Shown: piece by piece, positions 33,390 through 42,900 of the stretch
Position numbering within the stretch: position 1 is the stretch's first letter
Layout of the letters: each line of letters opens with the position of its first letter
Program-made: the position numbers and the translations under genes
Notes under the pieces: model-generated
The model's database searches: none
The model's input: the letters and a program-made list of their open reading frames with translations, nothing else
Told to the model about the DNA's origin: nothing
DNA from: an uncultured Anaerolineae bacterium
Lineage (GTDB): Bacteria > Chloroflexota > Anaerolineae > Aggregatilineales > Phototrophicaceae
Assembly: GCA_937995825.1 (NCBI GenBank)
Contig: CALKJO010000001.1
Location: 62,001-126,000 of the forward strand
Direction: 5' to 3'
Length of the DNA stretch: 64,000 bases

Positions 33390-34919
33390 CTATTCCCCGC
33401 TGTAGCGGTAGATGATCGTCTCGGCATACTGACCATCCGGGCGGAACACGTCGTTGATCGCGCGCAGCATCGCCGGCGTCCAGCGCTCGAAGCGCAGGGA
33501 TGGATTCGCCATCGGTTGATAAAGCAGCAGCAGCGGATACGCGCCAGCGCGCAGCGACTCGACAAACGGCGTCTCATCCCACTGGCGCGCTAGCGCAAGC
33601 TGGCTCATCTCAAACGGCTGAAACAGAATCGGCTGCCCGATCAGCGTCAGCAGACCCATGTGTTCATCCGCCAGCGGTATCACACCGTCATTGGCAGCGG
33701 CGGTCAGCCGTGCCATCAACTGCTCAACGCCGGCGCGCTGTTCTGGCGTCGTCCGATCGAAGATGATGCGGTAGTACTTGGTCTCGCTGAGGTTCGCCAT
33801 CAGGAAAACCTGGACGATGACTCCCACAATCGCCGCCGCCTTGATCAACGGGACGGTCTTGAGCCAGCCCACAACCACGCCCGCGCACAGACAGAGCGCC
33901 GCGCTCAGTTCGAGCAAGTAGTTGACATCCGAGCCGACTTTGGCAATCGTCAGCGCTGCCGCCAGCGCGCCGAGCGCATACGGCGCTGCCAGCCATCCTG
34001 CCGCGCTGCCATCCTCCAGATAATCCCAGCGCAGCAGCAGCAGAAACAGCCACCCCAGCACGGTCACCCCGCCTGCGACGATCAGGATCGGCATGGCGCG
34101 CCCCATCTCGTCTGCGTAGAAGCGCAGGATGTCGGCGTCCAGCGCGTTGACATTCGCTGTCACCATGTGGAAGAATGCGCCGCCTTCCGTCAGCACCAGC
34201 ATCACGGCGAACACCACCAGCACGACCGCCGCCAGCCATGCCGCGAGCATGAACGCGGACGCCCGCGCGCGCGCGCCCCACAGCCAGGCAAAAGCAGCCA
34301 ATGGCGCAGCGAGCAGATAAGTCTGGCGTGTGTATGCCGCCAGCGCCAGCAAAACCACCGCCAGCGTCAGGCTCAGCCATTCGCCAGGACGCGCTGCAGC
34401 GCACCACAGCCCGATCAGGCTGAGCGCCAGCGCCAGCCCATCGATCCGCGCCAGCGCTGACCAGTGCAGCACGTAGGGAACTGCCAGCAGCAGCCCACCG
34501 GAGACCAGCGCCGCGCTCCAATCGCGGGTGATCGCGCGGGCGATCAGCGCCAGCATGACCGCGCTGACCACCATGCTGACGAGCGAGATGGCGCGCCCCC
34601 AAGTGAAACTGACTCCGCTGGCTTCAACGAGCGGGAGCTGCGCCAGCAGATAGACCGGCGGATAATTGGTGATGGTGTAAGGCGGCGCATCCAGATGCAC
34701 TGGATAGAGATTATCGCCGCGCCCTAAGCGCAGCGTCTGATCGAGCAGCGGACCTTCGCCATAGTTGAGGACATAAGGATACTCCAGCGCGCGCTGCGCA
34801 TGGTCGATGAACATCGTCAGCGGACGAATGAGCGCGCCAACCAGCGCGATCAGCGCTGCCAGCACGATCAGGTTGCCCAGCGCCCAGAGCCATTTTTGAA
34901 GCGGCGTTCGCGTCTGCAC
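33390..34919 (-). CDS. Polytopic GT-C-type glycosyltransferase-like membrane protein
   Basis: A 509-residue protein with about 10-11 membrane helices. The first luminal loop contains NYGEGPLLDQTLRLGRGDNLYP, then NYPPVYLL, with acidic residues where GT-C enzymes (mannosyl- and arabinosyltransferase families such as ArnT/PMT) place their catalytic Asp/Glu. It should move a sugar from a polyprenyl-phosphate donor onto an extracytoplasmic acceptor, although the family is loose and other roles are possible. The start is GTG 34919 behind AAGGATC. It converges with rfaE2 with one base between stops. Confidence 0.8.
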   Translation of the reverse strand: MQTRTPLQKWLWALGNLIVLAALIALVGALIRPLTMFIDHAQRALEYPYVLNYGEGPLLDQTLRLGRGDNLYPVHLDAPPYTITNYPPVYLLAQLPLVEASGVSFTWGRAISLVSMVVSAVMLALIARAITRDWSAALVSGGLLLAVPYVLHWSALARIDGLALALSLIGLWCAAARPGEWLSLTLAVVLLALAAYTRQTYLLAAPLAAFAWLWGARARASAFMLAAWLAAVVLVVFAVMLVLTEGGAFFHMVTANVNALDADILRFYADEMGRAMPILIVAGGVTVLGWLFLLLLRWDYLEDGSAAGWLAAPYALGALAAALTIAKVGSDVNYLLELSAALCLCAGVVVGWLKTVPLIKAAAIVGVIVQVFLMANLSETKYYRIIFDRTTPEQRAGVEQLMARLTAAANDGVIPLADEHMGLLTLIGQPILFQPFEMSQLALARQWDETPFVESLRAGAYPLLLLYQPMANPSLRFERWTPAMLRAINDVFRPDGQYAETIIYRYSGE

Positions 34920-35062
34920 GATCCTTGCCCTCTTGATGACTGCGACTCCATATGCTGCCCCAAGCGTAGCGCAAAGCCGCGAAAACGTAAACTTGATCTG
35001 GACACACGGCGGCGCGTCAGAATAATGGAGGCAGCACGGACTCGAACAAGGACAGCCACCGC

Positions 35063-36070
35063 ATGACCGTCAAAGGACGCATTCTGACCGGCGACCGCCC
35101 GACCGGAAAGCTCCATCTGGGGCATTATGTCGGATCGATTGCCAACCGCATCCGCTTGCAGGATGAATACGAGTGTTTTTTCATCATTGCCGACCTGCAC
35201 ACGCTCACCACCCGCCCAGAGCGCGAGCATATCGCACAGTTGGGCGACAACATTCATGAGATGGTGCTGGATTATCTGAGCGCGGGCATCGATCCGGAGA
35301 AAAGCGCGATCTTTTTGCAGTCCGCCGTCACCGAGACGTTTGAACTCAACCTGTATTTCGAAATGCTCACCACCGTGCCGCGCCTGGAGCGCGTGCCGAG
35401 CATCAAGGACATGGCGCAGGCGGCATTTCTGGACGCGATGCCGTTCGGCTTGCTCGGTTATCCGGTGCTGCAAGCGGCGGACATCCTGCTGCCGCGCGCA
35501 ACGCTGGTTCCGGTCGGCAAGGATAACGAATCGCATGTCGAAGTGACGCGGGAACTGGCGCGGCGTTTCAACTTTTTGTACGGCGAGGTCTTTCCAGTTC
35601 CGGAGGTGCTGGTGGGCGAAGTGCCGTCGCTGATCGGAACAGATGGGCAGGCGAAGATGAGCAAGTCGCTGAACAATGCGATCTTCCTGTCCGACGATGA
35701 AAAGACGGTCAACGACAAAGTCCGCAATATGTACACCGATCCGGCGCGCATCCGGGCGGACATCCCCGGCAAAGTCGAGGGCAATCCAGTTTTCATCTAT
35801 CACGACGCTTTCAATCCGAACGTCGATGAGGTGAACGATCTCAAAGAGCGCTATACGCAGGGCAAGGTCGGCGATGTCGAAGTCAAGCGCAAGCTGGCGG
35901 CGGCGATCAATGCCTTTCTGACTCCCTTCCGCGAGCGGCGCGCGCAGTACGAGGCGAAGCCGTCGCTGGTTAGGGAAGTCATCCGAGCAGGGACGGCGCG
36001 CGCCCGCGTTGAGGCGGCGGAGACGATGCGGCGGGTTCGCGATGCGATGGGGATGTACCGGCTCGATTGA
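35063..36070 (+). CDS. trpS: Tryptophan-tRNA ligase
   Basis: A 335-residue class I aminoacyl-tRNA synthetase that charges tRNA-Trp. The HIGH motif reads [12 protein letters not shown], and the KMSKS loop reads [15 protein letters not shown]. Other family marks are [11 protein letters not shown] and [26 protein letters not shown]. Length and order are normal. AAGGA lies upstream of the ATG. It stands alone, divergent from the GT-C gene across 143 bases. A separate promoter for metG follows it. Confidence 0.97.
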   Translation: MTVKGRILTGDRPTGKLHLGHYVGSIANRIRLQDEYECFFIIADLHTLTTRPEREHIAQLGDNIHEMVLDYLSAGIDPEKSAIFLQSAVTETFELNLYFEMLTTVPRLERVPSIKDMAQAAFLDAMPFGLLGYPVLQAADILLPRATLVPVGKDNESHVEVTRELARRFNFLYGEVFPVPEVLVGEVPSLIGTDGQAKMSKSLNNAIFLSDDEKTVNDKVRNMYTDPARIRADIPGKVEGNPVFIYHDAFNPNVDEVNDLKERYTQGKVGDVEVKRKLAAAINAFLTPFRERRAQYEAKPSLVREVIRAGTARARVEAAETMRRVRDAMGMYRLD

Positions 36071-36086
36071 AGGCGCGGCGCTGAAC

Positions 36087-36115
36087 TTGACGCGCCTTTG
36101 CCAAGCGGTTACACT
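36087..36115 (+). promoter_or_regulatory. Promoter of the metG leader
   Basis: TTGACG (36087-36092), a 17-base spacer and TACACT (36110-36115). Transcription should start near 36122, giving a leader of about 170 bases before metG that contains a terminator hairpin. Confidence 0.55.
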
Positions 36116-36121
36116 TTCAGC

Positions 36122-36151
36122 ATGAATGCACAAAGGTTGCTTCGTTCATAA
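36122..36151 (+). other. Possible leader peptide ORF upstream of metG
   Basis: A 9-codon ORF (MNAQRLLRS, stop) whose ATG coincides with the predicted transcription start. It could be a leaderless regulatory ORF, but with only one Met codon and no measured translation the support is weak. Confidence 0.25.
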
Positions 36152-36234
36152 CGCGAACGTCGCACCGCAGCTTCAACCGACGCGAACGCGGTCGTTTCGC
36201 CTGCCTGTAAAGCGGCTGCCGATTTTGCTTACTC

Positions 36235-36266
36235 AACCGCCTGGCGCGAACGCAGGCGGTTTTTTT
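36235..36266 (+). terminator. Intrinsic terminator in the metG leader (attenuator candidate)
   Basis: AACCGCCTG (36235-36243), a 9-base loop and CAGGCGGTT (36253-36261) form a perfect 9-bp stem running directly into a T-run. It lies 27 bases before the metG start and well after trpS, downstream of the promoter at 36087. It would therefore stop leader transcripts before metG. This is the only hairpin with a good U-tract that I found in the window. No T-box consensus was recognised. Confidence 0.7.
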
Positions 36267-36292
36267 ATATTGTCATGTCAGAAGAGGTCGTC

Positions 36293-38086
36293 ATGCCGAA
36301 GCACATTCATGTTTCCGTCGCCTGGCCCTACGCCAATGGCGATCTCCACGTTGGACATCTGGCAGGCGCGTATCTGCCCGCCGACATCTTCGCGCGCTAT
36401 CACCGGCTGGCGGGCAATCATGTGCTGATGGTCAGCGGCTCGGACAGTCACGGGACGCCGATCAGCGTTGAAGCCGACAAGCGCGGCGTGACAGCGCGCT
36501 CGATCTTCGAGCATTATCACGAGCGCTTCCTGCTGACGCAGCAGAAGATCGGCATCAGCTATGACCTGTTCACGCATACTGACACCGAAAATCATCACCG
36601 GATCGCGCAGGATATCTTCCTGACCCTGCTGGAGCGCGGCTACCTCTATAAAGAGAGGCAGACCCTGCTCTACAGCCAGATCGAGCAGCGCTTTTTGCCC
36701 GACCGCTACATCGAAGGTGAATGTTATATCTGCCATTACCCGAAAGCGCGCGGCGATCAGTGCGACAACTGCGGCAGCCTGCTCGACGCGGTCAAACTGA
36801 TCAACCCGCGCAGCCGCAATCACCCGGAAGAGACGCTGATCGTCCGCGAGACCGAACATTACTTCTTCGAACTGGGCAAATTCACTGATGCGCTGCTGGC
36901 GTATTTCGACAAGCACGAGTCCCACTGGCGACCACAGGTGATGCGCTTCAGCCGGAATTTCGTCGCCGAAGGGCTGCGCGGACGCCCGATCACCCGAGAC
37001 ATCGACTGGGGCATCCCCGTGCCGCTGGAAGGGTGGGACGAAAAGCGGCTGTATGTCTGGTTTGAAGCGGTCATGGGTTATTTCACTGCCAGCCTCGAAT
37101 GGGCGAACAACATCGGTCAGCCAGACGCCTGGAAAGCCTGGTGGTATAACCCTGAAGCCGAGGTCTACAACTTCATCGGCAAGGACAATGTGCCGTTTCA
37201 CACCGTGATCTGGCCCGCTGAGCTGATGGGGATCGACGGCATTTATCACGACCGCAAAGGGATCAGCCTGCCCTACGACGTGCCTGCCAATGAGTTCATG
37301 AACATCGAGGGCGACAAGTTCAGCAAGAGCCGCAACTGGGCGATCTGGCTGCCGGACATCCTGACGCGCTATCAGCCGGACGCGATCCGCTACTACACAG
37401 CGGCGATGTTCCCCGAAACCCACGATGCCGACTTCGACTGGGAAGGCTTCCTCAACCGCGTCAACAGCGAGCTGCTCGGCACATGGGGCAATCTGGTCAA
37501 CCGGATGCTCAGCTTCGCCTACAAACGCTATGAGGGCAAAGTCCCTGACTACGACGCGCTGACGTCGGCGGATGAAGCGCTGCTGACAAAGATCGAAGGC
37601 GGCTTGGCGACCATCGGCGGGTTGATCGAGGCGGTCAGACTGCGCGATGCGCTGGGGACAGCGATGGGACTGGCGCGGGAAGTCAACGCCTATCTGAACA
37701 ACCGCGCGCCCTGGTCGGTGATCAAGACCGATCCGGCGGATGCCGCGCGCATCGTCTACACGACGCTGCGCGCCATCGACAATCTCAAGACCATGCTCGC
37801 GCCATTCCTGCCGTTCACATCGCAGCGGGTGCATGAATATCTCGGCTATGACGGGCAGATGTTTGGCGAGCTGCGCATTGAGGAATACGCCGAGTCCAGC
37901 CGGACACATAAGGCGCTGGTCTATGATGGGACAAATGCGGTCGGTAAATGGGCATTGAGCGCGCTCCAACCCGGACAGGCGCTGCGCGAACCGAAGGCGC
38001 TGATCGTCAAGCTGGAACCGGAGATCGTCGAGCGCGAACGCTCCTTTCTGGGTCAGCCGCGTGTTGAAGGGGAGATCGTGCTGTGA
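36293..38086 (+). CDS. metG: Methionine-tRNA ligase
   Basis: A 597-residue class I synthetase that charges initiator and elongator tRNA-Met. The HIGH motif region reads AWPYANGDLHVGHLAG. The zinc knuckle reads CYICHYPKARGDQCDNCG with four Cys. The KMSKS loop reads GDKFSKSRNWAIWLPD. The anticodon-binding helical domain follows, with no C-terminal tRNA-binding extension, so it is the short form. ATG 36293 is preferred to 36275 because AGAGG precedes it at normal spacing, while the upstream ATG has only a T-run before it. Expression may be controlled by attenuation in its leader. Confidence 0.97.
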   Translation: MPKHIHVSVAWPYANGDLHVGHLAGAYLPADIFARYHRLAGNHVLMVSGSDSHGTPISVEADKRGVTARSIFEHYHERFLLTQQKIGISYDLFTHTDTENHHRIAQDIFLTLLERGYLYKERQTLLYSQIEQRFLPDRYIEGECYICHYPKARGDQCDNCGSLLDAVKLINPRSRNHPEETLIVRETEHYFFELGKFTDALLAYFDKHESHWRPQVMRFSRNFVAEGLRGRPITRDIDWGIPVPLEGWDEKRLYVWFEAVMGYFTASLEWANNIGQPDAWKAWWYNPEAEVYNFIGKDNVPFHTVIWPAELMGIDGIYHDRKGISLPYDVPANEFMNIEGDKFSKSRNWAIWLPDILTRYQPDAIRYYTAAMFPETHDADFDWEGFLNRVNSELLGTWGNLVNRMLSFAYKRYEGKVPDYDALTSADEALLTKIEGGLATIGGLIEAVRLRDALGTAMGLAREVNAYLNNRAPWSVIKTDPADAARIVYTTLRAIDNLKTMLAPFLPFTSQRVHEYLGYDGQMFGELRIEEYAESSRTHKALVYDGTNAVGKWALSALQPGQALREPKALIVKLEPEIVERERSFLGQPRVEGEIVL

Positions 38087-38115
38087 AGGGCGGCTGAGCC
38101 GGTCTCCGCGCTAGC

Positions 38116-38143
38116 TTGCAGCCAACGGTCAAGCTGATATACT
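38116..38143 (+). promoter_or_regulatory. Promoter candidate for the 38176 gene
   Basis: TTGCAG (38116-38121), a 16-base spacer and TATACT (38138-38143), about 32 bases before the ATG. Confidence 0.5.
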
Positions 38144-38175
38144 GAGATTCAGAAGATGAGTCTGTCTGATCATAG

Positions 38176-38862
38176 ATGGTTGCCCGCTTACGCAGCACAT
38201 TCAGGACACTTCTGCTCGTCATCGCCAGCGTCTGGCGTCTGCATCCCCCGGCGCTGATGGCGGTGCAGGCAGCGCCGGCGGTGATCGTGCAGACGCTCAG
38301 AACGGCAGCGCGCCCCAGCACGGAGCGGCTGCACCTGCGCGATCTGTTTCGCGATGGGCTGCGCTACTACGTCGAGCCGCTTCAGAACGGCTTTCGCATC
38401 ACCAGCAATTCGCGCGAAGCGTCTGGTGGACGGCGGCGGCGCACGCGGGTCGCCGCGATTCTGGATGGGACTTTTTCGAGCGCGCAAGCAGGCGAAATCA
38501 CGTTCATCCGCCTGAAAACGCGGATGAACCTGCCCTATCTCCTGGGCGGACTGCTCATCCCCGCCTTCATCAGCTCGATCATCATCTACATGCCCTGGGG
38601 CAGAGGCGCGATCCTCATGCTGGTCGCGCTGCTGTTCGGGCTGTCGCTGGGAGCGCGGCGGCTGAATGCGGCGCTGCAAGCGGCGGAGATGGTCTATTTC
38701 GTGCAGAAGGTGATGGAAGACCTGCCGCAGCCGGAGGTCATAGTGCTGGAGGCATCGCGACCGGAGATCGTGATAGCGGGCGAGGACGATCCCGTCCACG
38801 CGGATTTCAGCGCGCAGTGGCAGAAGTTTTACCGCCGTCAGACCGAGGATGACTCAGCGTAA
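38176..38862 (+). CDS. Unrecognised membrane protein
   Basis: A 228-residue protein of unknown function. After a basic N-terminus (residues 1-50, amphipathic) and a soluble region with an RRRRTR patch, there are one or two membrane helices ([23 protein letters not shown] and [15 protein letters not shown]), then a charged C-terminal domain. No motif identifies a family. The start lacks a ribosome-binding site but follows a promoter. The 3' end overlaps the convergent dtd gene by nine bases. Confidence 0.7.
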   Translation: MVARLRSTFRTLLLVIASVWRLHPPALMAVQAAPAVIVQTLRTAARPSTERLHLRDLFRDGLRYYVEPLQNGFRITSNSREASGGRRRRTRVAAILDGTFSSAQAGEITFIRLKTRMNLPYLLGGLLIPAFISSIIIYMPWGRGAILMLVALLFGLSLGARRLNAALQAAEMVYFVQKVMEDLPQPEVIVLEASRPEIVIAGEDDPVHADFSAQWQKFYRRQTEDDSA

Positions 38863-39306
38863 ATCGGCGCTGTCGAGCCAGATCGTGACGGGTCCGTCGT
38901 TGATGATCTCGACCTGCATCACCGCGCCGAACACGCCCCTCTCGATGCGTTCAATCCCCTCAGCACGCAGCGCGTCGGCGAACACCTCGACCAGCGGCGC
39001 GGCGATCTCCGGCGGCGCGGCGTCGATGAAAGAAGGGCGGCGTCCTCTGCGCGAGTCAGCATACAGCGTGAACTGCGAGACAACTAGGATACCCCCGCCG
39101 ACTTCAAGGGCAGACCGGTTCATCTTGCCCTGCTCATCCTCAAAAATGCGCAGATTAGCAGTCTTACGCGCCAGCAGCTCAGCCTCAGCGCGCGTATCTG
39201 TGTGAGTGATGCCGACCAGCACGACCAATCCCAGCCCGACCGCGCCGACGATCTGCCCATCGACGGTCACGCTGCCGCGTTTGACGCGCTGGAGCAGAAG
39301 CCGCAT
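38854..39306 (-). CDS. dtd: D-aminoacyl-tRNA deacylase
   Basis: A 150-residue DTD that removes D-amino acids (and Gly from tRNA-Ala) from mischarged tRNA. The active-site Ser-Gln-Phe-Thr motif is [10 protein letters not shown], and the second signature is [11 protein letters not shown] near the C-terminus. The N-terminus [13 protein letters not shown] is typical. AAGG precedes the ATG. It lies 6 bases after the DinB-like gene and is probably cotranscribed with it. Confidence 0.96.
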   Translation of the reverse strand: MRLLLQRVKRGSVTVDGQIVGAVGLGLVVLVGITHTDTRAEAELLARKTANLRIFEDEQGKMNRSALEVGGGILVVSQFTLYADSRRGRRPSFIDAAPPEIAAPLVEVFADALRAEGIERIERGVFGAVMQVEIINDGPVTIWLDSADLR

Positions 39307-39312
39307 GCTGCC

Positions 39313-39855
39313 TTACGCCCGCCCGAAATTCGGCGGCTCATAGTGAATTCCGTCCACTTTCTGCATCGTCGTCAGGTGTTCTTCCCAGTGATGCAGAAAA
39401 TATGCCTGCACCGCCCGCTCGACCGTGAGATAGGCGCGGCTGGGTGGATGCCAGACAGGATGGGTGAATTTATCAATCGGTAAAGCCAAGATGAATGCGC
39501 CGATGCGCTCCTGATGCGCTTCGATCTGGCGAATCGTGGTTGCGATCAGCCGATGTCGAAACACAGCGGCGCTAAGTCCGTTCAGAGTGTTGACAACCGT
39601 CAGCGGCAGAGGTGGCGCGATGCCGATCAGCGCTGCTTTGATCTGAAGCATCCCCAGCGAGTCGATCAGGTAGAGGTGCATCAGCATGGCGGACAATGAC
39701 CAACCATGATAGCGCGGCGCGGCGTGTTTCTCGGCTGGGATGCTGTTCGCCAGCGTGATGACCGAGCGGCGAACGCGCCTGATCTCCGCGATCAACGCCT
39801 GACGATCCGCCTCTGTATCGAGAAACCGCCATTCGCGCTGCGTTTTGGTGTCCAT
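39313..39855 (-). CDS. DinB-like four-helix protein
   Basis: A 180-residue protein with the DinB/YfiT fold pattern: four long helices, with spaced metal-ligand candidates at His in GWSLSAMLMHLYLID and in the final helix (QAYFLHHWEEHLTTM). DinB-superfamily members bind a divalent metal and often transfer or use thiols such as bacillithiol or mycothiol. The substrate here is unknown. ATG 39855 (MDTKTQ) is chosen over 39885 since AGGGG lies upstream. It is the first of a two-gene minus-strand unit with dtd. Confidence 0.8.
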   Translation of the reverse strand: MDTKTQREWRFLDTEADRQALIAEIRRVRRSVITLANSIPAEKHAAPRYHGWSLSAMLMHLYLIDSLGMLQIKAALIGIAPPLPLTVVNTLNGLSAAVFRHRLIATTIRQIEAHQERIGAFILALPIDKFTHPVWHPPSRAYLTVERAVQAYFLHHWEEHLTTMQKVDGIHYEPPNFGRA

Positions 39856-39981
39856 CCTAAAAAAACCCCTCAACTTTTCTCCCATATTATCCCGTTTCCA
39901 GCGAAGGCGTCAACTAAAGCGCGTTTTGCGCCGCCGCTGATCGTGACTTACAATAGGCGAGCGGTAAGGAAAGATAAGGTG

Positions 39982-42900
39982 ATGGCAGATAGTCTTTTCG
40001 ATCAGCGGTATCGTTATGACTTTATTTATCCGCGCGGGCGCTCCGGCGAGACGCTGCGCGCGGTTGACACCCTTGATGGAGACCGTCCGGTCGTTATCAA
40101 GCGCCCTGCGCCGCACGATGCGCCGCCGATCCGCTATGGGCAGGAGGTCAGCATCCTGAATGAGCGCAAGGCGCTGATGCGGCTGGCTGGACATCCCGCC
40201 ATCACCGCGCTGCTCGCCACCGGACAATTCACCGTCAGTGGGACGATTCATCAGTATATCGTCATGGAGCGCGCCGAAGGCGCGATCATCGCGGAGGTCG
40301 TCCTTGAACTTGCCGCGCGCGGCGAGCGCCTGCCCGAATTGGAGATGCTGACGATCCTGGACGGGCTGCTCGATCTGCTGATTCAGGCGCACAGCCGCGA
40401 CATCGTCTACAACGACGTGGATGCTAAGCATCTGTTTTGGGATCGCGACCATTACCGCCTGAAGGTGATCGACTGGGGCAACGCCGTCTTTCTGGAAGGC
40501 GACGAAAGCACGCCGCAGGGAGTCAGCCGGCAGTCGGACATCTATCAGGTGGGCGAGCTGATCTATTTCATCCTGACCGGCGGCGGGCGCGTCGATATTT
40601 CGCGGGCGGAAGCAGCCACAGCGAGCGAGGATTTTCGCCTGAATTTCGGGCATGAAGCCGAGCGCATCGCGCCACAGATGCAGGCGATTGTCAGCCGCGC
40701 TGTGCATCCGAATCCGCGCCTGCGCTACGCGACCATCGCCGAGCTGCGGCGCGATCTCAATGACTACCGCATCCCAATTGAGCGCGACCGCAACGCCGTG
40801 ATCGGACGGGTCAATGATCGACTCCGCCGCGACCTGAGCAAGGATGATCTGATCGGGCTGGCGCGCACGCTTGAGCCGGCGCTCGCCATCGATCCCGGCT
40901 TTCCAGCCGCCAAGCAGGCGGCGCTTGAGATACAGCACCGCCTGAACGACCTGGCAGTTGCCGCCGATCTGGACGCCGTGCGCATTTATCTGCAGAGCGG
41001 GAACTGGTCGCGAGCGACGCTGCTGCTGGATGAGCTGCGCTCGCGCGCGCGCAGCGAGACCGCCGCATTGATCGGGCTGCTGAGCGACTGGTGCGCCCTG
41101 CTGATTGAGCAGGACATCCGTCCGCTGCCGCCCGCCGTCGTCGAGGCGATCAGGCTGGTCTTTGAACGCCACTTCGACCGCGCTGCTGTCACACTGCTGA
41201 CGCAGGGCATCGAGGATGTGAACGCGCGCGGGCTGCAACTGCTGCTGGCGGAACGCATCTCCGCGCAGATGAATGACATCCTGCTGCTGCGTCCCAGCCT
41301 CTACCGGCTGGAGACGGCGCTGGGCGCGCTGGCGGCGGAAGGGACAGCGCTGCAGGAGCCGCGCGCGCTGCTGCGCGAGATTCAAACGGCTGTTGACAGC
41401 CTCTCTGGCAGCAGCACAGCCAATCTCAACCAACTGCGTGACGGTTTTCGCGCCATCGTCGAGCAGTTGATGGCGCTCAACAGCCTAGTCGAGACCGCGC
41501 AGGTGCAGCGCGGACTGAGCAACCGCCAGCTTCCTGCCACCACGCTCAGCCGCGCCCTGAATGCGGCGATGGGGCTGGCGGACAACATGCACATCATCGG
41601 CAAGCAGGCGGTCGAGAATCCCCGCGAAGCCGGGCGCGCCCTGGAGAACAGCCGCGCCATCGATCCGGCTAACACCGCTTGGGACGCCATCGCCCGCTTG
41701 CTGCGCAGCCTGTATGACCTGCTCAACAGCTATCAATCCTACTTCCCCGCGCCGGACGGCTCCGATCTGGCGGAATGGCTGGCGACGACCCATGCAGAAC
41801 TGCAGCCGTTCGCCGAGCGGCTGTTCGATGAGACGCTGGTCAGCATAATCGTCGGTCTGGAGATCGCGGCGCAAAGCTGGCGAACGTATGCATCGGCGGT
41901 CGTGCAGGGCAATCGCGGCGCGGCGCTGCTGGCGCTGTCTCAGGCGACCGACGCCGTGAGCGCGGTCAGCCCAACGCTAGCGGGCTGGTTCAGCCAGCTT
42001 CGCAGCGTGGTCAACGGAGCAAATTATATCGAGCGGCACGCGCTCTATGGCGCGCTCGGTCGGGCGCTGGCGGACGGCTGGGAGAGCTTCGACCGCAGCC
42101 GGCTGGCGGAAGCGGAGCGGCTGGGCAAGCAGGCATACGATGCCGCCCGCGATGATTCGGAGCGCGCCGCGGCGCGCCGTTTGCGCGATCTCGCGCAGGT
42201 CATGCGCGACTGGGTCGAACGCGGCGTCGGCGGCGATGTCAAACGGACTCAAGCGGCGCTGGCGACCGTCGAGCTGCTGTTCACCGCCGACGAGATCGGC
42301 GCGCGCGACGCCTTTTCCGCGCAGATGCCGAGCAAAGAGACCTATCTGAAGGCGATGCATAAGGGCTTGGTCGATAACTATCATCGGCAAAGCACCGCGC
42401 CCGCTCGGATTCTGTTCGCCAACTATGTGCTGTGGGGCGCGCTGGAAGCCCACGAAAATCGGCTGGATGACGCGCGCTTCTGGCGCGAAGCGGCGGTGCG
42501 CGCGCTGGGCGATCTTGGTGCAAAACACAGCGCCGTCCGCGCGCTGGACGAATTCATCGACCGGCGGCACGATCTCAGTCTGGCGGCGGCGCTGATCAAC
42601 AGCCTGAACAACGCGGCGGCGCTCACCCGACTGGAGCGCGCGCGCAAGGCGCTTGAAGACAATCCGCAGGCGCGCCTGCTGACCGCCGCGCATTTCAGCC
42701 TGCGCGAATTGGAAGCGGCGCTCCGAGACTGGTTAGACGGCGAATTTCGCGCCGCCGGCATCAAGCTGGAAAACGCCGCGCGCGCCATCGATCAGGCAGA
42801 GTCGCAGGCGGGCTTCACGCTGACGCAGTACCGCGCCTATATCATGGAGCTGATGCGCGCGGCGGCTGAACTGCATCAAGGCGCCCGCAAGATCACCGCC

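Noticed and set aside
36090-36125. tRNA-like start (GCGCCTTTGCCAAGCGGTTA)
   Set aside because: No acceptor complement, anticodon arm or TTCGA-type T-loop follows at correct spacing. The bases are better explained as promoter spacer.
36071-36292. T-box riboswitch in the metG leader
   Set aside because: A terminator hairpin is present, but I could not find the T-box antiterminator sequence (AGGGTGGNACCGCG-like) or a specifier loop.
36278-37969. 563-codon minus-strand open frame
   Set aside because: Antisense to metG, with no motif. Shadow of the codon structure.
39910-41433. 507-codon minus-strand open frame
   Set aside because: Antisense to the kinase gene at 39982 and covers its promoter. 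Composition is typical of a shadow.
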